A stretch of 64,000 nt of DNA from Streptomyces decoyicus (GCF_019880305.1 NZ_CP082301.1:3038001-3102000); one strand, 5' to 3'; positions 9,743 to 19,575 are shown, counted from the stretch's first letter. The notes: a model not told the origin generated them from the sequence alone. A program made the numbers and translations.

Positions 9743-11758
9743 ATGGCCACCAATTTCGACACCGTGCTCATCGCCAACCGCGGCGAGATCGCGGTCCGTG
9801 TCATCCGTACGCTGCGCGCCCTCGGCATCCGCTCGGTCGCCGTCTTCAGCGACGCGGACGCCGACGCCCGGCACGTGAGGGAGGCCGACACCGCCGTACG
9901 GATCGGTCCGGCCCCGGCCGCCGAGAGCTATCTGTCCGTGGAACGGCTGCTGGACGCGGCCGCCCGGACCGGCGCCCAGGCAGTCCATCCGGGCTACGGC
10001 TTCCTCGCCGAGAACGCCGCCTTCGCCCGCGCCTGCGCGGACGCCGGGCTGGTCTTCATCGGCCCGTCCGCCGAGGCCATCGAGCTGATGGGCGACAAGA
10101 TCCGGGCCAAGGAGACGGTGCGCGAGGCCGGCGTCCCGGTCGTCCCCGGCTCCTCGGGCAGCGGGCTGGACGACGGCCAACTGGCCGCCGCGGCCCGGGA
10201 GATCGGCATGCCGGTGCTGCTCAAGCCGTCCGCGGGCGGCGGCGGCAAGGGTATGCGGCTGGTCCGCGACGAGGCGCTGCTGGCCGACGAGATCGCCGCC
10301 GCCCGCCGCGAGGCCCGCTCCTCCTTCGGCGACGACACCCTGCTCGTCGAGCGCTGGATCGACCGGCCCCGGCACATCGAGATCCAGGTCCTGGCCGACG
10401 GCCACGGCAACGTCATCCACCTCGGCGAGCGCGAGTGCTCCCTCCAGCGCCGCCACCAGAAGGTCATCGAGGAGGCCCCCTCGGTCCTGCTGGACGAGGC
10501 GACCCGCGCCGCGATGGGCGAGGCGGCCGTGCAGGCGGCCCGTTCCTGCGGCTACCGCGGCGCCGGCACCGTCGAGTTCATCGTCCCGGGCAAGGACCCC
10601 GCCTCGTACTTCTTCATGGAGATGAACACCCGCCTCCAGGTCGAGCACCCGGTCACCGAGCTCATCACCGGTCTCGACCTGGTGGAGTGGCAGCTGCGGG
10701 TCGCGGCCGGCGAGCATCTCCCCTTCGCCCAGGAGGACATCACCCTCACCGGGCACGCCATCGAGGCGCGGATCTGCGCCGAGGACCCGGCCCGCGACTT
10801 CCTGCCGACCGGCGGCACGGTGCTCGCGCTCCACGAGGTGCAGGGCGACGGGCTGCGCACGGACTCCGGTCTGTCCCAGGGCGTGGAGGTCGGCAGCCGC
10901 TACGACCCGATGCTCTCCAAGGTCATCGCCCACGGCCCCGACCGGGCGAGCGCGCTGCGCCGGCTGCGGGCCGCGCTGGCGGAGACGGTCACCCTCGGGG
11001 TGACCACCAACGCCGGTTTCCTGCGGCGGCTGCTGGCCCACCCGGACGTGGTCTCCGGCGAGCTGGACACCGGCCTGGTGGAGCGCGAGGCGGCCGGTCT
11101 GGTCGACGGCGGGGTGCCGGACGAGGTGTACGCGGCGGCCGCCGCGGTACGCCAGGACGCCCTGGAACCGGCGGTGGCCGAGGACGGCTGGCGCGACCCG
11201 TTCGCCGCGCCGAACGGCTTCCGCCTCGGCGGCGAGCCCTCGCCCGTCCGCCACTGGCTGCGCGTCCCCGGCCACGACCCGGTCGCCCACGACGTACGGC
11301 CGGGTGCACAAACGGCCGGGCAGGTCGCAGCGGACCGCGTACGGGTCACCGTCGACGGGGTGCTGCACACCTTCCGCCACAGCGGCGACTGGCTCGGCCG
11401 GGACGGCGACTCCTGGCAGGTGACCACGTACGACCCGGTCGCGGCGGCGCTGCGCGGAGCCGCCGGAGCACATGGCGCGGACACCCTGGCCGCCCCGATG
11501 CCGGGGACCGTCACCGTCGTCAAGGTGGCCGTCGGCGACGAGGTGGCCGCCGGCCAGGGCCTGCTGGTGGTCGAGGCGATGAAGATGGAACACGTCATCT
11601 CCGCGCCGCACGCCGGGACCGTCACCGAACTGGACGTCACCGCAGGCACCACCGTCGCCATGGACCAGATCCTGGCCGTCATCGCCCCCCACGAGACCCC
11701 CGAAGAGGCCGCCGCGTCCGCGACGGCACCCGCGGACGAGCAGGGGAGCGCCTCATGA
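9743..11758 (+). CDS. liuD: Acyl-CoA carboxylase alpha subunit (biotin carboxylase plus biotin carrier)
   Basis: 671 residues. Order of domains: biotin carboxylase N-domain ([15 protein letters not shown]), ATP-grasp with the glycine loop [14 protein letters not shown], the [14 protein letters not shown] active-site segment, a linker, and a C-terminal biotin carrier with the biotinylated Lys in EAMKMEH. It carboxylates its own biotin with bicarbonate and ATP and hands it to the beta subunit. The ATG at 9743 is chosen because the conserved region begins a few residues later; the ATG at 9731 is one base from GAGGG and too close. The gene starts about 17 bp after the beta gene and overlaps the next by 4 bp (ATGA). 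Confidence 0.9.
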   Translation: MATNFDTVLIANRGEIAVRVIRTLRALGIRSVAVFSDADADARHVREADTAVRIGPAPAAESYLSVERLLDAAARTGAQAVHPGYGFLAENAAFARACADAGLVFIGPSAEAIELMGDKIRAKETVREAGVPVVPGSSGSGLDDGQLAAAAREIGMPVLLKPSAGGGGKGMRLVRDEALLADEIAAARREARSSFGDDTLLVERWIDRPRHIEIQVLADGHGNVIHLGERECSLQRRHQKVIEEAPSVLLDEATRAAMGEAAVQAARSCGYRGAGTVEFIVPGKDPASYFFMEMNTRLQVEHPVTELITGLDLVEWQLRVAAGEHLPFAQEDITLTGHAIEARICAEDPARDFLPTGGTVLALHEVQGDGLRTDSGLSQGVEVGSRYDPMLSKVIAHGPDRASALRRLRAALAETVTLGVTTNAGFLRRLLAHPDVVSGELDTGLVEREAAGLVDGGVPDEVYAAAAAVRQDALEPAVAEDGWRDPFAAPNGFRLGGEPSPVRHWLRVPGHDPVAHDVRPGAQTAGQVAADRVRVTVDGVLHTFRHSGDWLGRDGDSWQVTTYDPVAAALRGAAGAHGADTLAAPMPGTVTVVKVAVGDEVAAGQGLLVVEAMKMEHVISAPHAGTVTELDVTAGTTVAMDQILAVIAPHETPEEAAASATAPADEQGSAS

Positions 11759-12696
11759 CCGCAGCCGGACTGCCGATGGAGGTCACCGCGGAGGGGCTGC
11801 CCACCCGCGTACGGATCCATGAGGTCGGCGCGCGCGACGGGCTGCAGAACGAGCAGACCGTCGTGCCCACGGAGATCAAGGCCGAGTTCATCCGCCGGCT
11901 CGTCGACGCGGGCCTGCCGACCGTCGAGGCCACCAGCTTCGTCCACCCCAAGTGGGTGCCCCAACTCGCCGACGCGGAGCAGCTGTTCCCGCAGCTGGAC
12001 GGCATCGACCCGCACCGGCTGCCCGTGCTGGTGCCCAACGAACGCGGTCTGGACCGTGCGCTCGCCCTGGGCGCCCGCCGGGTCGCGGTGTTCGGCAGCG
12101 CCACCGAGTCCTTCGCCAAGGCCAACCTCAACCGCACGGTCGACGAGGCGCTGGCGATGTTCGCGCCGGTCGTCGCGCGGGCCAAGGACGCCAAGGTGCA
12201 GGTCCGCGGCTATCTCTCGATGTGCTTCGGCGACCCCTGGGAGGGCCCGGTGCCCGTCGCGCAGACCGTCCGGGTCTGCCGGGCGCTGCTCGACCTGGGC
12301 TGCGACGAGCTGAGCCTGGGCGACACCATCGGCGTGGCCACCCCCGGCCACGTACAGACCCTGCTGGCCTCCCTCAACGAGGCCGGCATCCCCACCTCCC
12401 GTATCGGCGTGCACTTCCACGACACCTACGGGCAGGCCCTTGCCAACACCTTCGCCGCGCTTCAGCACGGCGTCACCACCATCGACGCCTCGGCGGGCGG
12501 CCTCGGCGGCTGCCCGTATGCCAAGAGCGCCACCGGCAACCTCGCCACCGAAGACCTCGTGTGGATGCTGCACGGCCTCGGCATCGAGACCGGGGTCGAT
12601 CTGGACCGGCTGACCGCCACCAGCGTGTGGATGGCCGAGGTCCTGGGCCGGCCGAGCCCCTCGCGTACCCTCCGTGCCCTCTCCCACCAGGAGTGA
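11755..12696 (+). CDS. liuE: Hydroxymethylglutaryl-CoA lyase
   Basis: 313 residues, normal length. The HMGL/DRE-TIM barrel signature begins at once ([11 protein letters not shown] with the catalytic Arg-Asp), followed by [25 protein letters not shown], the metal-binding [12 protein letters not shown] and the flexible cysteine loop GGLGGCPYA. It cleaves 3-hydroxy-3-methylglutaryl-CoA to acetoacetate and acetyl-CoA, the last step of leucine degradation. The start overlaps the alpha-subunit stop as ATGA and has AGGGGAG just upstream, so translation is coupled. Confidence 0.92.
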   Translation: MTAAGLPMEVTAEGLPTRVRIHEVGARDGLQNEQTVVPTEIKAEFIRRLVDAGLPTVEATSFVHPKWVPQLADAEQLFPQLDGIDPHRLPVLVPNERGLDRALALGARRVAVFGSATESFAKANLNRTVDEALAMFAPVVARAKDAKVQVRGYLSMCFGDPWEGPVPVAQTVRVCRALLDLGCDELSLGDTIGVATPGHVQTLLASLNEAGIPTSRIGVHFHDTYGQALANTFAALQHGVTTIDASAGGLGGCPYAKSATGNLATEDLVWMLHGLGIETGVDLDRLTATSVWMAEVLGRPSPSRTLRALSHQE

Positions 12697-12701
12697 CCCT
12701 C

Positions 12702-13856
12702 ATGTCCCTTGACCACCGTCTGCCCGCCGAGCTGGAAGAACTCCGGCGTACGGTCGAGGCGTTCGCGCACGACGTCGTCGCCCCGAAGATCGGCGAGTAC
12801 TACGAGCAGCATGCGTTCCCGTACGAGATCGTGCAGGAGATGGGCCGGATGGGCCTGTTCGGCCTGCCGTTCCCCGAAGAGTACGGCGGGATGGGCGGCG
12901 ACTACCTCGCCCTCGGCATCGCCCTGGAGGAGCTGGCCCGGGTCGACTCCTCGGTGGCCATCACCCTGGAGGCCGGCGTCTCCCTGGGCGCCATGCCGGT
13001 CTACCACTTCGGCACGGAGGAGCAGAAGCGCGCGTGGCTGCCCAAGCTGTGCAGCGGTGAGATGCTCGGCGCCTTCGGCCTCACCGAACCGGACGGCGGC
13101 TCGGACGCCGGCGCGACGCGGACGACTGCCGTACGGGACGGCGACGACTGGGTGATCAACGGCAGCAAGTGCTTCATCACCAACTCCGGTACGGACATCA
13201 CCGGTCTGGTCACGGTCACCGCCGTCACCGGCCGCAAAGACGACGGCTCCCCGCTGATCTCCTCGGTCATCGTGCCGTCCGGCACCCCCGGCTTCACGGT
13301 CGGCGCCCCGTACTCCAAGGTCGGCTGGAGCGCCTCGGACACCCGCGAGCTGTCGTTCGCAGACGTCCGGGTCCCGGCCGCCAACCTGCTGGGCGAGGAG
13401 GGCCGCGGCTACGCCCAGTTCCTGCGCATCCTCGACGAGGGCCGGATCGCCATCGCCGCGCTGGCCACCGGCCTGGCGCAGGGCTGTGTGGACGAGTCGG
13501 TGCGCTACGCCAAGGAACGGCGGGCCTTCGGCCGCGCGATCGGCAGCAACCAGGCCATCCAGTTCAAGCTCGCCGACATGGAGATGCGCGCGCACACCTC
13601 CCGGCTGGCCTGGCGCGACGCCGCGTCCCGGCTGGTGCACGGCGAGCCCTTCAAGAAGGAGGCCGCCCTCGCCAAGCTCTACTCCTCCGAGATCGCGGTG
13701 GACAACGCCCGCGAGGCCACCCAGATCCACGGCGGGTACGGCTTCATGAACGAGTACCCGGTCGCCCGGATGTGGCGGGACGCCAAGATCCTGGAGATCG
13801 GCGAGGGCACCAGCGAGGTCCAGCGGATGCTGATCGCCCGGGAGCTGGGGGTCTAG
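12702..13856 (+). CDS. acdH: Acyl-CoA dehydrogenase AcdH
   Basis: 384 residues. ATG at 12702 behind AGGAG that overlaps the lyase stop codon. The family landmarks are present: FGLTEPDGGSDAGATRT, SASDTRELSFADVRVP, ERRAFGRAIGSNQAIQFKLAD, IHGGYGFMNEYPVARM and IGEGTSEVQR with the catalytic Glu. As the last gene of the leucine operon it most likely dehydrogenates branched acyl-CoAs. I recall acdH in S. coelicolor and S. avermitilis at this position as needed for valine, leucine and isoleucine use. It is distinct from the FadE-like gene at 6004. A strong terminator follows. Confidence 0.88.
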   Translation: MSLDHRLPAELEELRRTVEAFAHDVVAPKIGEYYEQHAFPYEIVQEMGRMGLFGLPFPEEYGGMGGDYLALGIALEELARVDSSVAITLEAGVSLGAMPVYHFGTEEQKRAWLPKLCSGEMLGAFGLTEPDGGSDAGATRTTAVRDGDDWVINGSKCFITNSGTDITGLVTVTAVTGRKDDGSPLISSVIVPSGTPGFTVGAPYSKVGWSASDTRELSFADVRVPAANLLGEEGRGYAQFLRILDEGRIAIAALATGLAQGCVDESVRYAKERRAFGRAIGSNQAIQFKLADMEMRAHTSRLAWRDAASRLVHGEPFKKEAALAKLYSSEIAVDNAREATQIHGGYGFMNEYPVARMWRDAKILEIGEGTSEVQRMLIARELGV

Positions 13857-13864
13857 GAAGGTAA

Positions 13865-13894
13865 CCGGCCGGGCGGCCGCAGCCGCCCGGCCGG
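13865..13894. terminator. Bidirectional terminator hairpin
   Basis: Perfect 13-bp inverted repeat (13865-13877 with 13882-13894), loop CGCA, between the convergent acdH and hexosaminidase genes. Confidence 0.85.
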
Positions 13895-13899
13895 ATCGC

Positions 13900-15504
13900 T
13901 CACTTCGCCGGCCAGGGCACTTCCGGCGAGCGGTAGTAGTTGATGCCCAGCGCGTCCCACCGCGGCCCCTGGGCCGCCAGCCGCACCTTGTAGTCGTCCC
14001 AGTCGTGCGTGGACGCCGGGGACCAGCCCAGCTCCGCGATGCCCGGCAGCCGCGGGAAGGCCATGTACTCGATGTGCGCGGAGGTGGAGAGGGTCTCCGA
14101 CCACAGGGGCGCCTCGACGCCGAGCACGGAGCCCGCGGGCGCACCGTCGAGGTAACTGCCCGGGTCCCAGTCGTAGGACCGCTCGACGCCGACATAGCCG
14201 GCCCAGGACAGGCCCAGCGGCGTGTTCTTGTCGTACTTCATGTCGAGGTAGGCGCGGTCGGCGGGCGAGAGGACCAGCCGGGTGCCGTTCCTGGCGGCGT
14301 CGACGACCTGGTTGCGCTCCGCCGTGCCGGTCTTGTCGTAGCCCCAGTACTGCGCGACGGCGCCCTTCGCCGGGTGCGCCCCGGTCAGCTGGTGCCAGCC
14401 GATCACGCTCTTGCCGTACTTGGCGACCAAGGGCTGCACCTTGTCCATGAAGGTCACGTAGTCCTCATGGCTGGTGGAGTGCGCCTCGTCACCGCCGATG
14501 TGCAGCGCGCGGCCCGGCGTCAGGGCCGCCAGCTCGCGCAGGACGTCGTCCACGAACTCGTACGTCTCCTTCTTGGGGACGCACAGCGAGCTGAAGCCGA
14601 CCTGGGTGCCGGTGTAGAGCGGCGGTGCCTGGCCGTTGCAGTTGAGCGGGGCGTAGGAGGCCAGTGCGGCGTTGGTGTGGCCCGGCATGTCGATCTCGGG
14701 GACGACGGTCAGATAGCGGGCGGCGGCATAGCGGATGATCTCGCGGTAGTCGTCCTGGGTGTAGTAGCCGCCGGGCCCGCCGCCGACCTGGGTGGAGCCG
14801 CCGTAGGTCGCCAGCCGCGGCCAGGACTTGAGGGCGATCCGCCAGCCCTGGTCGTCGGAGAGGTGCAGATGCAGCTTGTTGATCTTGTACATGGCGAGCT
14901 GGTCGATGTACCGCTTGACCTGCGCGACGGTGAAGAAGTGCCGGGAGACGTCGAGCATCGCGCCGCGGTAGGCGTAGCGCGGGGAGTCGGCGATGGTGCC
15001 CCCGGCGATCCGCCACCGCCCGGAACGGTCGCGCTGCCGCTCCGCGTCGGGGGGCAGCAGCTGGCGCAGGGTCTGGACGCCGTGGAAGAGGCCGGCCGGG
15101 CGGGCGGCGCTGATCGTGACCGCGCGGCCGCCGGAGGTCAGCCGGTAGCCCTCGGCGCCCAGGCCCTTGGTACCGCTGCCGCCGAGCCGGAGGACGATGC
15201 CGTCCCGGCCGTCCTTGGTGGTCACCGGAAGGCCGTAGCCGGTGGTCGGCCGCAGCAGGCCCGCCAGATACCCGGCGATCTTCTTGGCCTCGCCGGAGCC
15301 GCCCGGCACACGGATCCGGGTGCCCTCGCCGAGGGTGTACGCCTCCCCGCCGCCGCGTACGGAAGCGGGCGCGGGGATCACCTGGTCCAGTGGGGTGGCG
15401 GCCGCGGCGGCGGCGCCGGGCCCGCCCATGGGCGGTACGGCGGCGGTCCCCAGCCCCGCCGCCGCGGCCAGCAGCAGCGAGAACAGCAGTCTGCGTCGTC
15501 TCAT
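13900..15504 (-). CDS. Secreted beta-N-acetylhexosaminidase (GH20)
   Basis: 534 residues from the ATG at 15504 (AGGGA upstream). An Arg-rich N-terminus and hydrophobic core (MRRRRLLFSLLLAAAAG) mark an export signal, possibly Tat. An alpha/beta GH20b domain follows (about residues 45-155), then the catalytic barrel with KLHLHLSDDQGWR and the Asp-Glu pair D339-E340 in HIGGDEAH, the substrate-assisted catalytic residues of GH20. It releases GlcNAc from chitin oligomers outside the cell. A DasR-like site lies about 95 bp upstream. In S. coelicolor I recall the orthologue SCO2786 lying next to the desferrioxamine genes; here acdH is the direct neighbour instead. Confidence 0.92.
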   Translation of the reverse strand: MRRRRLLFSLLLAAAAGLGTAAVPPMGGPGAAAAAATPLDQVIPAPASVRGGGEAYTLGEGTRIRVPGGSGEAKKIAGYLAGLLRPTTGYGLPVTTKDGRDGIVLRLGGSGTKGLGAEGYRLTSGGRAVTISAARPAGLFHGVQTLRQLLPPDAERQRDRSGRWRIAGGTIADSPRYAYRGAMLDVSRHFFTVAQVKRYIDQLAMYKINKLHLHLSDDQGWRIALKSWPRLATYGGSTQVGGGPGGYYTQDDYREIIRYAAARYLTVVPEIDMPGHTNAALASYAPLNCNGQAPPLYTGTQVGFSSLCVPKKETYEFVDDVLRELAALTPGRALHIGGDEAHSTSHEDYVTFMDKVQPLVAKYGKSVIGWHQLTGAHPAKGAVAQYWGYDKTGTAERNQVVDAARNGTRLVLSPADRAYLDMKYDKNTPLGLSWAGYVGVERSYDWDPGSYLDGAPAGSVLGVEAPLWSETLSTSAHIEYMAFPRLPGIAELGWSPASTHDWDDYKVRLAAQGPRWDALGINYYRSPEVPWPAK

Positions 15505-15598
15505 CGACGGTCCCTTTCGGCGAACCTCGTGCATGACGTCGTGCATGGCATGGAGCGACCGAACGGTGACCATGCGTACCGTGAGCCTGGATTCCGGT

Positions 15599-15614
15599 CA
15601 AGGTTTAGACCACT
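15599..15614. promoter_or_regulatory. DasR-responsive-element-like site
   Basis: The 16-mer CAAGGTTTAGACCACT matches the dre consensus A(C/G)TGGTCTAGACCA(C/G)T at 12 positions, including GGT and TAGACCA. It lies about 95 bp upstream of the hexosaminidase start. DasR represses GlcNAc and chitin genes, so the match makes sense, but three of four left-flank bases and one core base differ. Confidence 0.5.
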
Positions 15615-15694
15615 TTCCGGCCGCCAAATCGGGTACGTGCCCGATACCGGGCAGATTTCTTGCGTAACTTCGCGCCGCCCCGCAATATCGACTG

Positions 15695-15985
15695 GTGCTC
15701 GAACGCCGTAACCGCAGCGCTGAGGCGCCGCACGAAGACCTGGTGGACCACCTGGTGCGCAGCACACCGCTTCAGCGCGGTGAGGCCGCCCGGGTGGTGC
15801 TCGATGTGCTGGCGTACTTCGACGAGACGACAGAGGAATTCGTCCGCCGCCGCCATCGGGAGCTGCAGTCCCACGGACTGCGCAACGAGGAGATCTTCGA
15901 ACGGATCCGCCACGAGATGCCGCACCGCGCCGTGGCCCCGCCCGATCTCTCGGCCCGCCAGCTGCGCCGCCTCGTCTACGGCTGA
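15695..15985 (+). CDS. Small conserved hypothetical protein
   Basis: 96 residues from a GTG at 15695. The protein is soluble and mostly helical and charged, with segments HEDLVDHLVRSTPL, VVLDVLAYFDETTEEFVRRRHREL and LRNEEIFERIRHEMPHR; no domain I recognise. It is encoded between the hexosaminidase gene (opposite strand) and glmS, 65 bp upstream of the latter, so it may be co-transcribed with glmS. No obvious ribosome site precedes the GTG. Third-position GC and length in-frame support a real gene. Function unknown. Confidence 0.65.
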   Translation: MLERRNRSAEAPHEDLVDHLVRSTPLQRGEAARVVLDVLAYFDETTEEFVRRRHRELQSHGLRNEEIFERIRHEMPHRAVAPPDLSARQLRRLVYG

Positions 15986-16050
15986 CGGCCACGCCCGGGG
16001 CGCCGGGCGGCACGAACCATTGCCACAACGTTTTCTCGGAGGGTCACTGT

Positions 16051-17880
16051 ATGTGCGGGATCGTCGGCTATATCGGCAAACGTGATGTTGCTCCGCTGCT
16101 CCTGGAGGGCCTCCAGCGCCTGGAGTACCGCGGCTACGACTCGGCGGGCATCGCCATCCACGCCAAGGGCACCGGCAAGGCCGCAGGCGGCCTGAAGACG
16201 GCCAAGGCCAAGGGCCGGGTCCGTGAGCTGGAGTCGCGGGTGCCGAAGCGCTTCGCGGGCACCACGGGCATCGCGCACACCCGCTGGGCCACCCACGGCG
16301 CGCCCACCGACGAGAACGCCCACCCGCACCTCGACACCGAGGGCAAGGTCGCGGTCGTCCACAACGGCATCATCGACAACGCCTCCGACCTGCGCGCCCG
16401 GCTGACCGCCGAGGGCATCACCTTCGCCTCCGAGACCGACACCGAGGTCCTGGCCCACCTGATCGGCCGTTCCACGGCCGAGAAGCTGGAGGAGCGGGTC
16501 CGCGAGGCACTGCGGCACATCGAGGGCACCTACGGCATCGCCGTGCTGCACGCCGACTTCCCCGACCGGATCGTCGTCGCCCGCAACGGCTCCCCGGTCG
16601 TGCTCGGCATCGGCGAGCACGAGATGTTCGTCTCCTCGGACGTCGCCGCCCTGGTCTCGCACACCCGCCAGGTCGTCACCCTCGACGACGGCGAGATGGC
16701 CACCCTCAAGGCCGACGACTACCGCACGTACACCACCGAGGGCTCGCGGACCACGTCCGCTCCGGAGACCGTCGAGTACGCGGCCGAGTCGTACGACCTG
16801 GGCGGCCACGACACCTACATGCACAAGGAGATCTCCGAGCAGGCCGACGCGGTGGACCGCGCGCTGCGCGGGCGGATCGACGACCGCTTCTCCACCGTGC
16901 ACCTCGGCGGTCTGAACCTCGACGCCCGCGAGGCGCGCGGGGTCCGCCGGGTGAAGATCCTGGGCTGCGGCACCTCGTACCACGCGGGCCAGATCGGCGC
17001 GCAGATGATCGAGGAGCTGGCCCGTATCCCCTCGGACGCCGAGCCGGCCTCCGAGTTCCGCTACCGCAACCCGGTCGTGGACCCCGACACGCTCTACGTG
17101 GCGGTCTCCCAGTCCGGCGAGACCTACGACGTGCTGGCGGCCGTCCAGGAGCTCAAGCGCAAGGGCGCCCGGGTGCTGGGCCTGGTGAACGTGGTCGGCT
17201 CGGCGATCGCCCGGGAGACCGACGGCGGCATCTACGTGCACGCGGGCCCCGAGGTCTGCGTGGTCTCCACCAAGTGCTTCACCAACATGGTGGTCTCCTT
17301 CGCGCTGCTCGCCCTGCACCTCGGCCGGATCCGTGACCTGTCCGTCGCGGACGGCAAGCGGATCATCGAGGGCCTGCGCAAGCTGCCCGCCCAGATCGAC
17401 GAGATCCTCGAAACCGAGGCGGACATCAAGAAGATGGCCGAGCTGTACGCGGACGCCAAGTCGATGATGTTCATCGGCCGGGTGCGCGGCTACCCCGTGG
17501 CGCGCGAGGCCTCCCTGAAGCTCAAGGAGGTCTCCTACATCCACGCCGAGGCCTACCCGGCCTCGGAGCTCAAGCACGGCCCGCTGGCCCTCATCGAGCC
17601 CGCCATGCCGACCGTCGCGATCGTCCCCGACGACGACCTGCTGGAGAAGAACCGCGCCGCGCTGGAGGAGATCAAGGCCCGCAGCGGCCGCATCCTGGCC
17701 GTCGCGCACCAGGAGCAGGAGAAGGCCGACCACACCATCGTCGTCCCGAAGAACGAGCCCGAGCTGGACCCGATCCTCATGGGCATCCCGCTGCAACTGC
17801 TCGCCTACCACACGGCGTTGGCCCTCGGCCGGGACATCGACAAGCCCCGCAACCTCGCCAAGTCCGTGACGGTGGAGTAG
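16051..17880 (+). CDS. glmS: Glutamine--fructose-6-phosphate aminotransferase (GlcN-6-P synthase)
   Basis: 609 residues, normal length. Starts with the Cys2 nucleophile of class-II glutamine amidotransferases (MCGIVGYIGKRDVAP), with HTRWATHG and the HNGIIDN loop, then two SIS isomerase domains (GCGTSYHAG, SQSGETYDVLAA, EVSYIHAEAYPASELKHGPLAL) and the family's C-terminal KPRNLAKSVTVE. It makes glucosamine-6-phosphate, the entry to peptidoglycan amino sugars. GGAGGG at 16038-16043 is a strong ribosome site. No glmS ribozyme is expected or seen in this lineage. S. coelicolor has more than one glmS-like gene, so this need not be the only copy. Confidence 0.95.
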   Translation: MCGIVGYIGKRDVAPLLLEGLQRLEYRGYDSAGIAIHAKGTGKAAGGLKTAKAKGRVRELESRVPKRFAGTTGIAHTRWATHGAPTDENAHPHLDTEGKVAVVHNGIIDNASDLRARLTAEGITFASETDTEVLAHLIGRSTAEKLEERVREALRHIEGTYGIAVLHADFPDRIVVARNGSPVVLGIGEHEMFVSSDVAALVSHTRQVVTLDDGEMATLKADDYRTYTTEGSRTTSAPETVEYAAESYDLGGHDTYMHKEISEQADAVDRALRGRIDDRFSTVHLGGLNLDAREARGVRRVKILGCGTSYHAGQIGAQMIEELARIPSDAEPASEFRYRNPVVDPDTLYVAVSQSGETYDVLAAVQELKRKGARVLGLVNVVGSAIARETDGGIYVHAGPEVCVVSTKCFTNMVVSFALLALHLGRIRDLSVADGKRIIEGLRKLPAQIDEILETEADIKKMAELYADAKSMMFIGRVRGYPVAREASLKLKEVSYIHAEAYPASELKHGPLALIEPAMPTVAIVPDDDLLEKNRAALEEIKARSGRILAVAHQEQEKADHTIVVPKNEPELDPILMGIPLQLLAYHTALALGRDIDKPRNLAKSVTVE

Positions 17881-18381
17881 AACCCGTGGGCCGCGGTGGG
17901 ATGGCCGCCCTGGGGCACGCGTCGGGCCCCAGGATCACGGCAAGGCAATCCACCCACCGCAGCGACACTTGAGCAACCCCCATGGGCGCCCAGCCACCTC
18001 CGCGAGAGCGGCGGCGGTTCAGCCGCAAAAGCAGGCAAGCGGCTCCGCGCGCGTGCCACCATACGCGCGCGGAGCCGCCGCCTCCCTTGGCCGGCGTCGC
18101 CCATACGCCGGCAGGATGCCGCCTCCCCGGGAGCCGTCATCTCCCGGCCGGCGGCACGAAGTTGTCGTGCGCGCGTCCGCCGGGCCCGTGACGCGGCGCG
18201 CCCACGTGACCGTTTTCTACCCCTCGCCGGCGCACAATTCACCTGCGCGGGCCGGGAGAAATGCGGCTGCGCGCAATCCCCATGACGCCCCCTCAACTGT
18301 GCGCATGCCGCGAAGAACCGATCGTGCACGAGGCGCGAAGGGGCCGCGCGGCGAGGGGAGTTGGGCTGCGCCGAGAAGGCG
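17881..18381. other. 500-bp intergenic region after glmS
   Basis: No convincing gene on either strand; open frames here are Arg/Ala/Pro-rich and look like non-coding high-GC sequence. It contains a long hairpin (18039-18078, listed separately) between the convergent glmS and universal stress protein genes. Confidence 0.6.
18039..18078. terminator. Long perfect hairpin, probable terminator
   Basis: A perfect 16-bp inverted repeat (18039-18054 with 18063-18078) around the loop GCCACCAT. It lies about 160 bp after glmS, between convergent genes. The stem includes an alternating GCGCGCG run. No T-tract. Confidence 0.7.
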
Positions 18382-18903
18382 TCAGGGAATCACGATCACC
18401 GGGCGCTGCGCCCGGCGGGCCAGCCGGCCGGCCACCGAACCGAAGATCCGGCCGACGATGCCGTGCGTGGAGCCGACCACGATCGCGTCGGCCTCGTACT
18501 CCCGGCCGACCTCCTCCAGCTCATGGCAGATGTCGCCGCCGCGCTCGACGAGGATCCAGGAGACCTCGCTGAGGTGGTCGGCGCAGGCCAGCTCCAGGCC
18601 GAGCACTTCGGTGCGGTGATCCGGTACGTCCACGAAGACCGGGGGCTCACAGCCCGCCCAGACGGTCGTCGGCAGCCGGTTGGCCACATGGACGATGATC
18701 AAACCGGAGCCGAGGCGCCGGGCCATACCGATTGCATACGCCAACGCTCGCTCGCTCGACATGGAGCCGTCGAAGCCGACCACGACGCCGTGCCGGAAGG
18801 CGGGGTCGCAGGAGTGGCGCGTCTTTTCCGCCGCTTCGAGGTCCGCCATCGGATCGGCGACCTGCTTGCGGTCCGCGGGTTCGGGGATTTCGTGACCGGC
18901 CAT
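18382..18903 (-). CDS. Universal stress protein (UspA family)
   Basis: About 173 residues from the ATG at 18903; an in-frame ATG at 19008 would add 35 residues, but the family-like sequence starts with MAGHEIPEPADRKQ. Single Usp domain: VVVGFDGSMSSERALAYAIGMA at the N-side and the ATP-binding signature VVGSTHGIVGRIFGSVAGRL near the C-terminus, which fits G-2x-G-9x-G-(S/T). Cytoplasmic stress protein; ATP-binding type. It is divergent from the small membrane protein gene upstream of adpA. Confidence 0.85.
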   Translation of the reverse strand: MAGHEIPEPADRKQVADPMADLEAAEKTRHSCDPAFRHGVVVGFDGSMSSERALAYAIGMARRLGSGLIIVHVANRLPTTVWAGCEPPVFVDVPDHRTEVLGLELACADHLSEVSWILVERGGDICHELEEVGREYEADAIVVGSTHGIVGRIFGSVAGRLARRAQRPVIVIP

Positions 18904-19269
18904 TGGTGTCTCGGCGAGGACGTCCTCTTGCGGAGGGGCGAACGGGGAACGGCGATTGACTTGATCCGGCAGTTGACTGAGCTGGCTCGCTCGAGGTGCG
19001 AGCGCCATAGTTCAAAGAGGAACGATAAGACCGGGAATCATCTTCCCAACCTGATACCCCAAGAGTACGGCGCCAGACCCCCGCTGCCCAGAGCTCACCA
19101 CGGACGCGGGGCGCCCGTGCGAGGTGGGGTGGGGCCTCGAACGTTCCCCGGAGCATGCCGGAGCGTGGCGCGGATGGCAATGCCCCGGCCTGCCCCCGTA
19201 CGTACCCCTCGCGGTGACCCATGATCGCCGACGGCGTTGTAGTAGCAGCCAGTCCGAGGGGAGTGCACG
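18904..19269. other. Divergent intergenic region with a short inverted repeat
   Basis: Separates the universal stress gene and the membrane-protein gene. The 15-mer GGGAATCATCTTCCC (19033-19047) is a palindrome with 5-bp arms and could be an operator. No gene seen. Confidence 0.45.
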
Positions 19270-19575
19270 GTGCCGTTGCCGTCCGACAGATCACCCGACC
19301 CAGTGAGCGATGTCATGCGCTGGGGCGCCTTCAGCTGCGCCCTGGTGCCCTTCGTACTGATCATCAGCGGCGCCTCCTGGGCCGGCGCGGCGGGCACCGC
19401 AGCCGGTCTGGCCGCGGTGACCTGCGCCTGCCGCGCCCTGCTGCGGCAATCCGAACGGACCGCCGCGCGGATCCGCGTACGCGAGACCGGAAGGCACCGG
19501 GACAGAAGGGATTATTTGGGGTCAGCGGCGCACGGGGGCGGTCGGCACTCCGAAGGGCGTACGCCGGTCGATTGA
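19270..19575 (+). CDS. Small membrane protein upstream of adpA
   Basis: 101 residues from a GTG at 19270, with GAGGGGAG about 7 nt upstream. After 16 residues come two close hydrophobic stretches (WGAFSCALVPFVLIISGASW and AAGTAAGLAAVTCACRALL), probably a hairpin of two membrane helices, then a basic, polar cytoplasmic tail of about 45 residues. No enzyme motif. It is in the same orientation as adpA but separated by 350 bp of regulatory DNA. I recall a similar small membrane protein before adpA in other streptomycetes; function unknown. Confidence 0.7.
   Translation: MPLPSDRSPDPVSDVMRWGAFSCALVPFVLIISGASWAGAAGTAAGLAAVTCACRALLRQSERTAARIRVRETGRHRDRRDYLGSAAHGGGRHSEGRTPVD

Noticed and set aside
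16030-16060. Possible glmS ribozyme/riboswitch
   Set aside because: No ribozyme structure; the upstream gap is only 65 bp with a normal ribosome site.
17805-18329. Long minus-strand frame overlapping the glmS end and the gap
   Set aside because: Arg/Ala-rich composition, no ribosome site and overlap with a real gene; looks like shadow coding.
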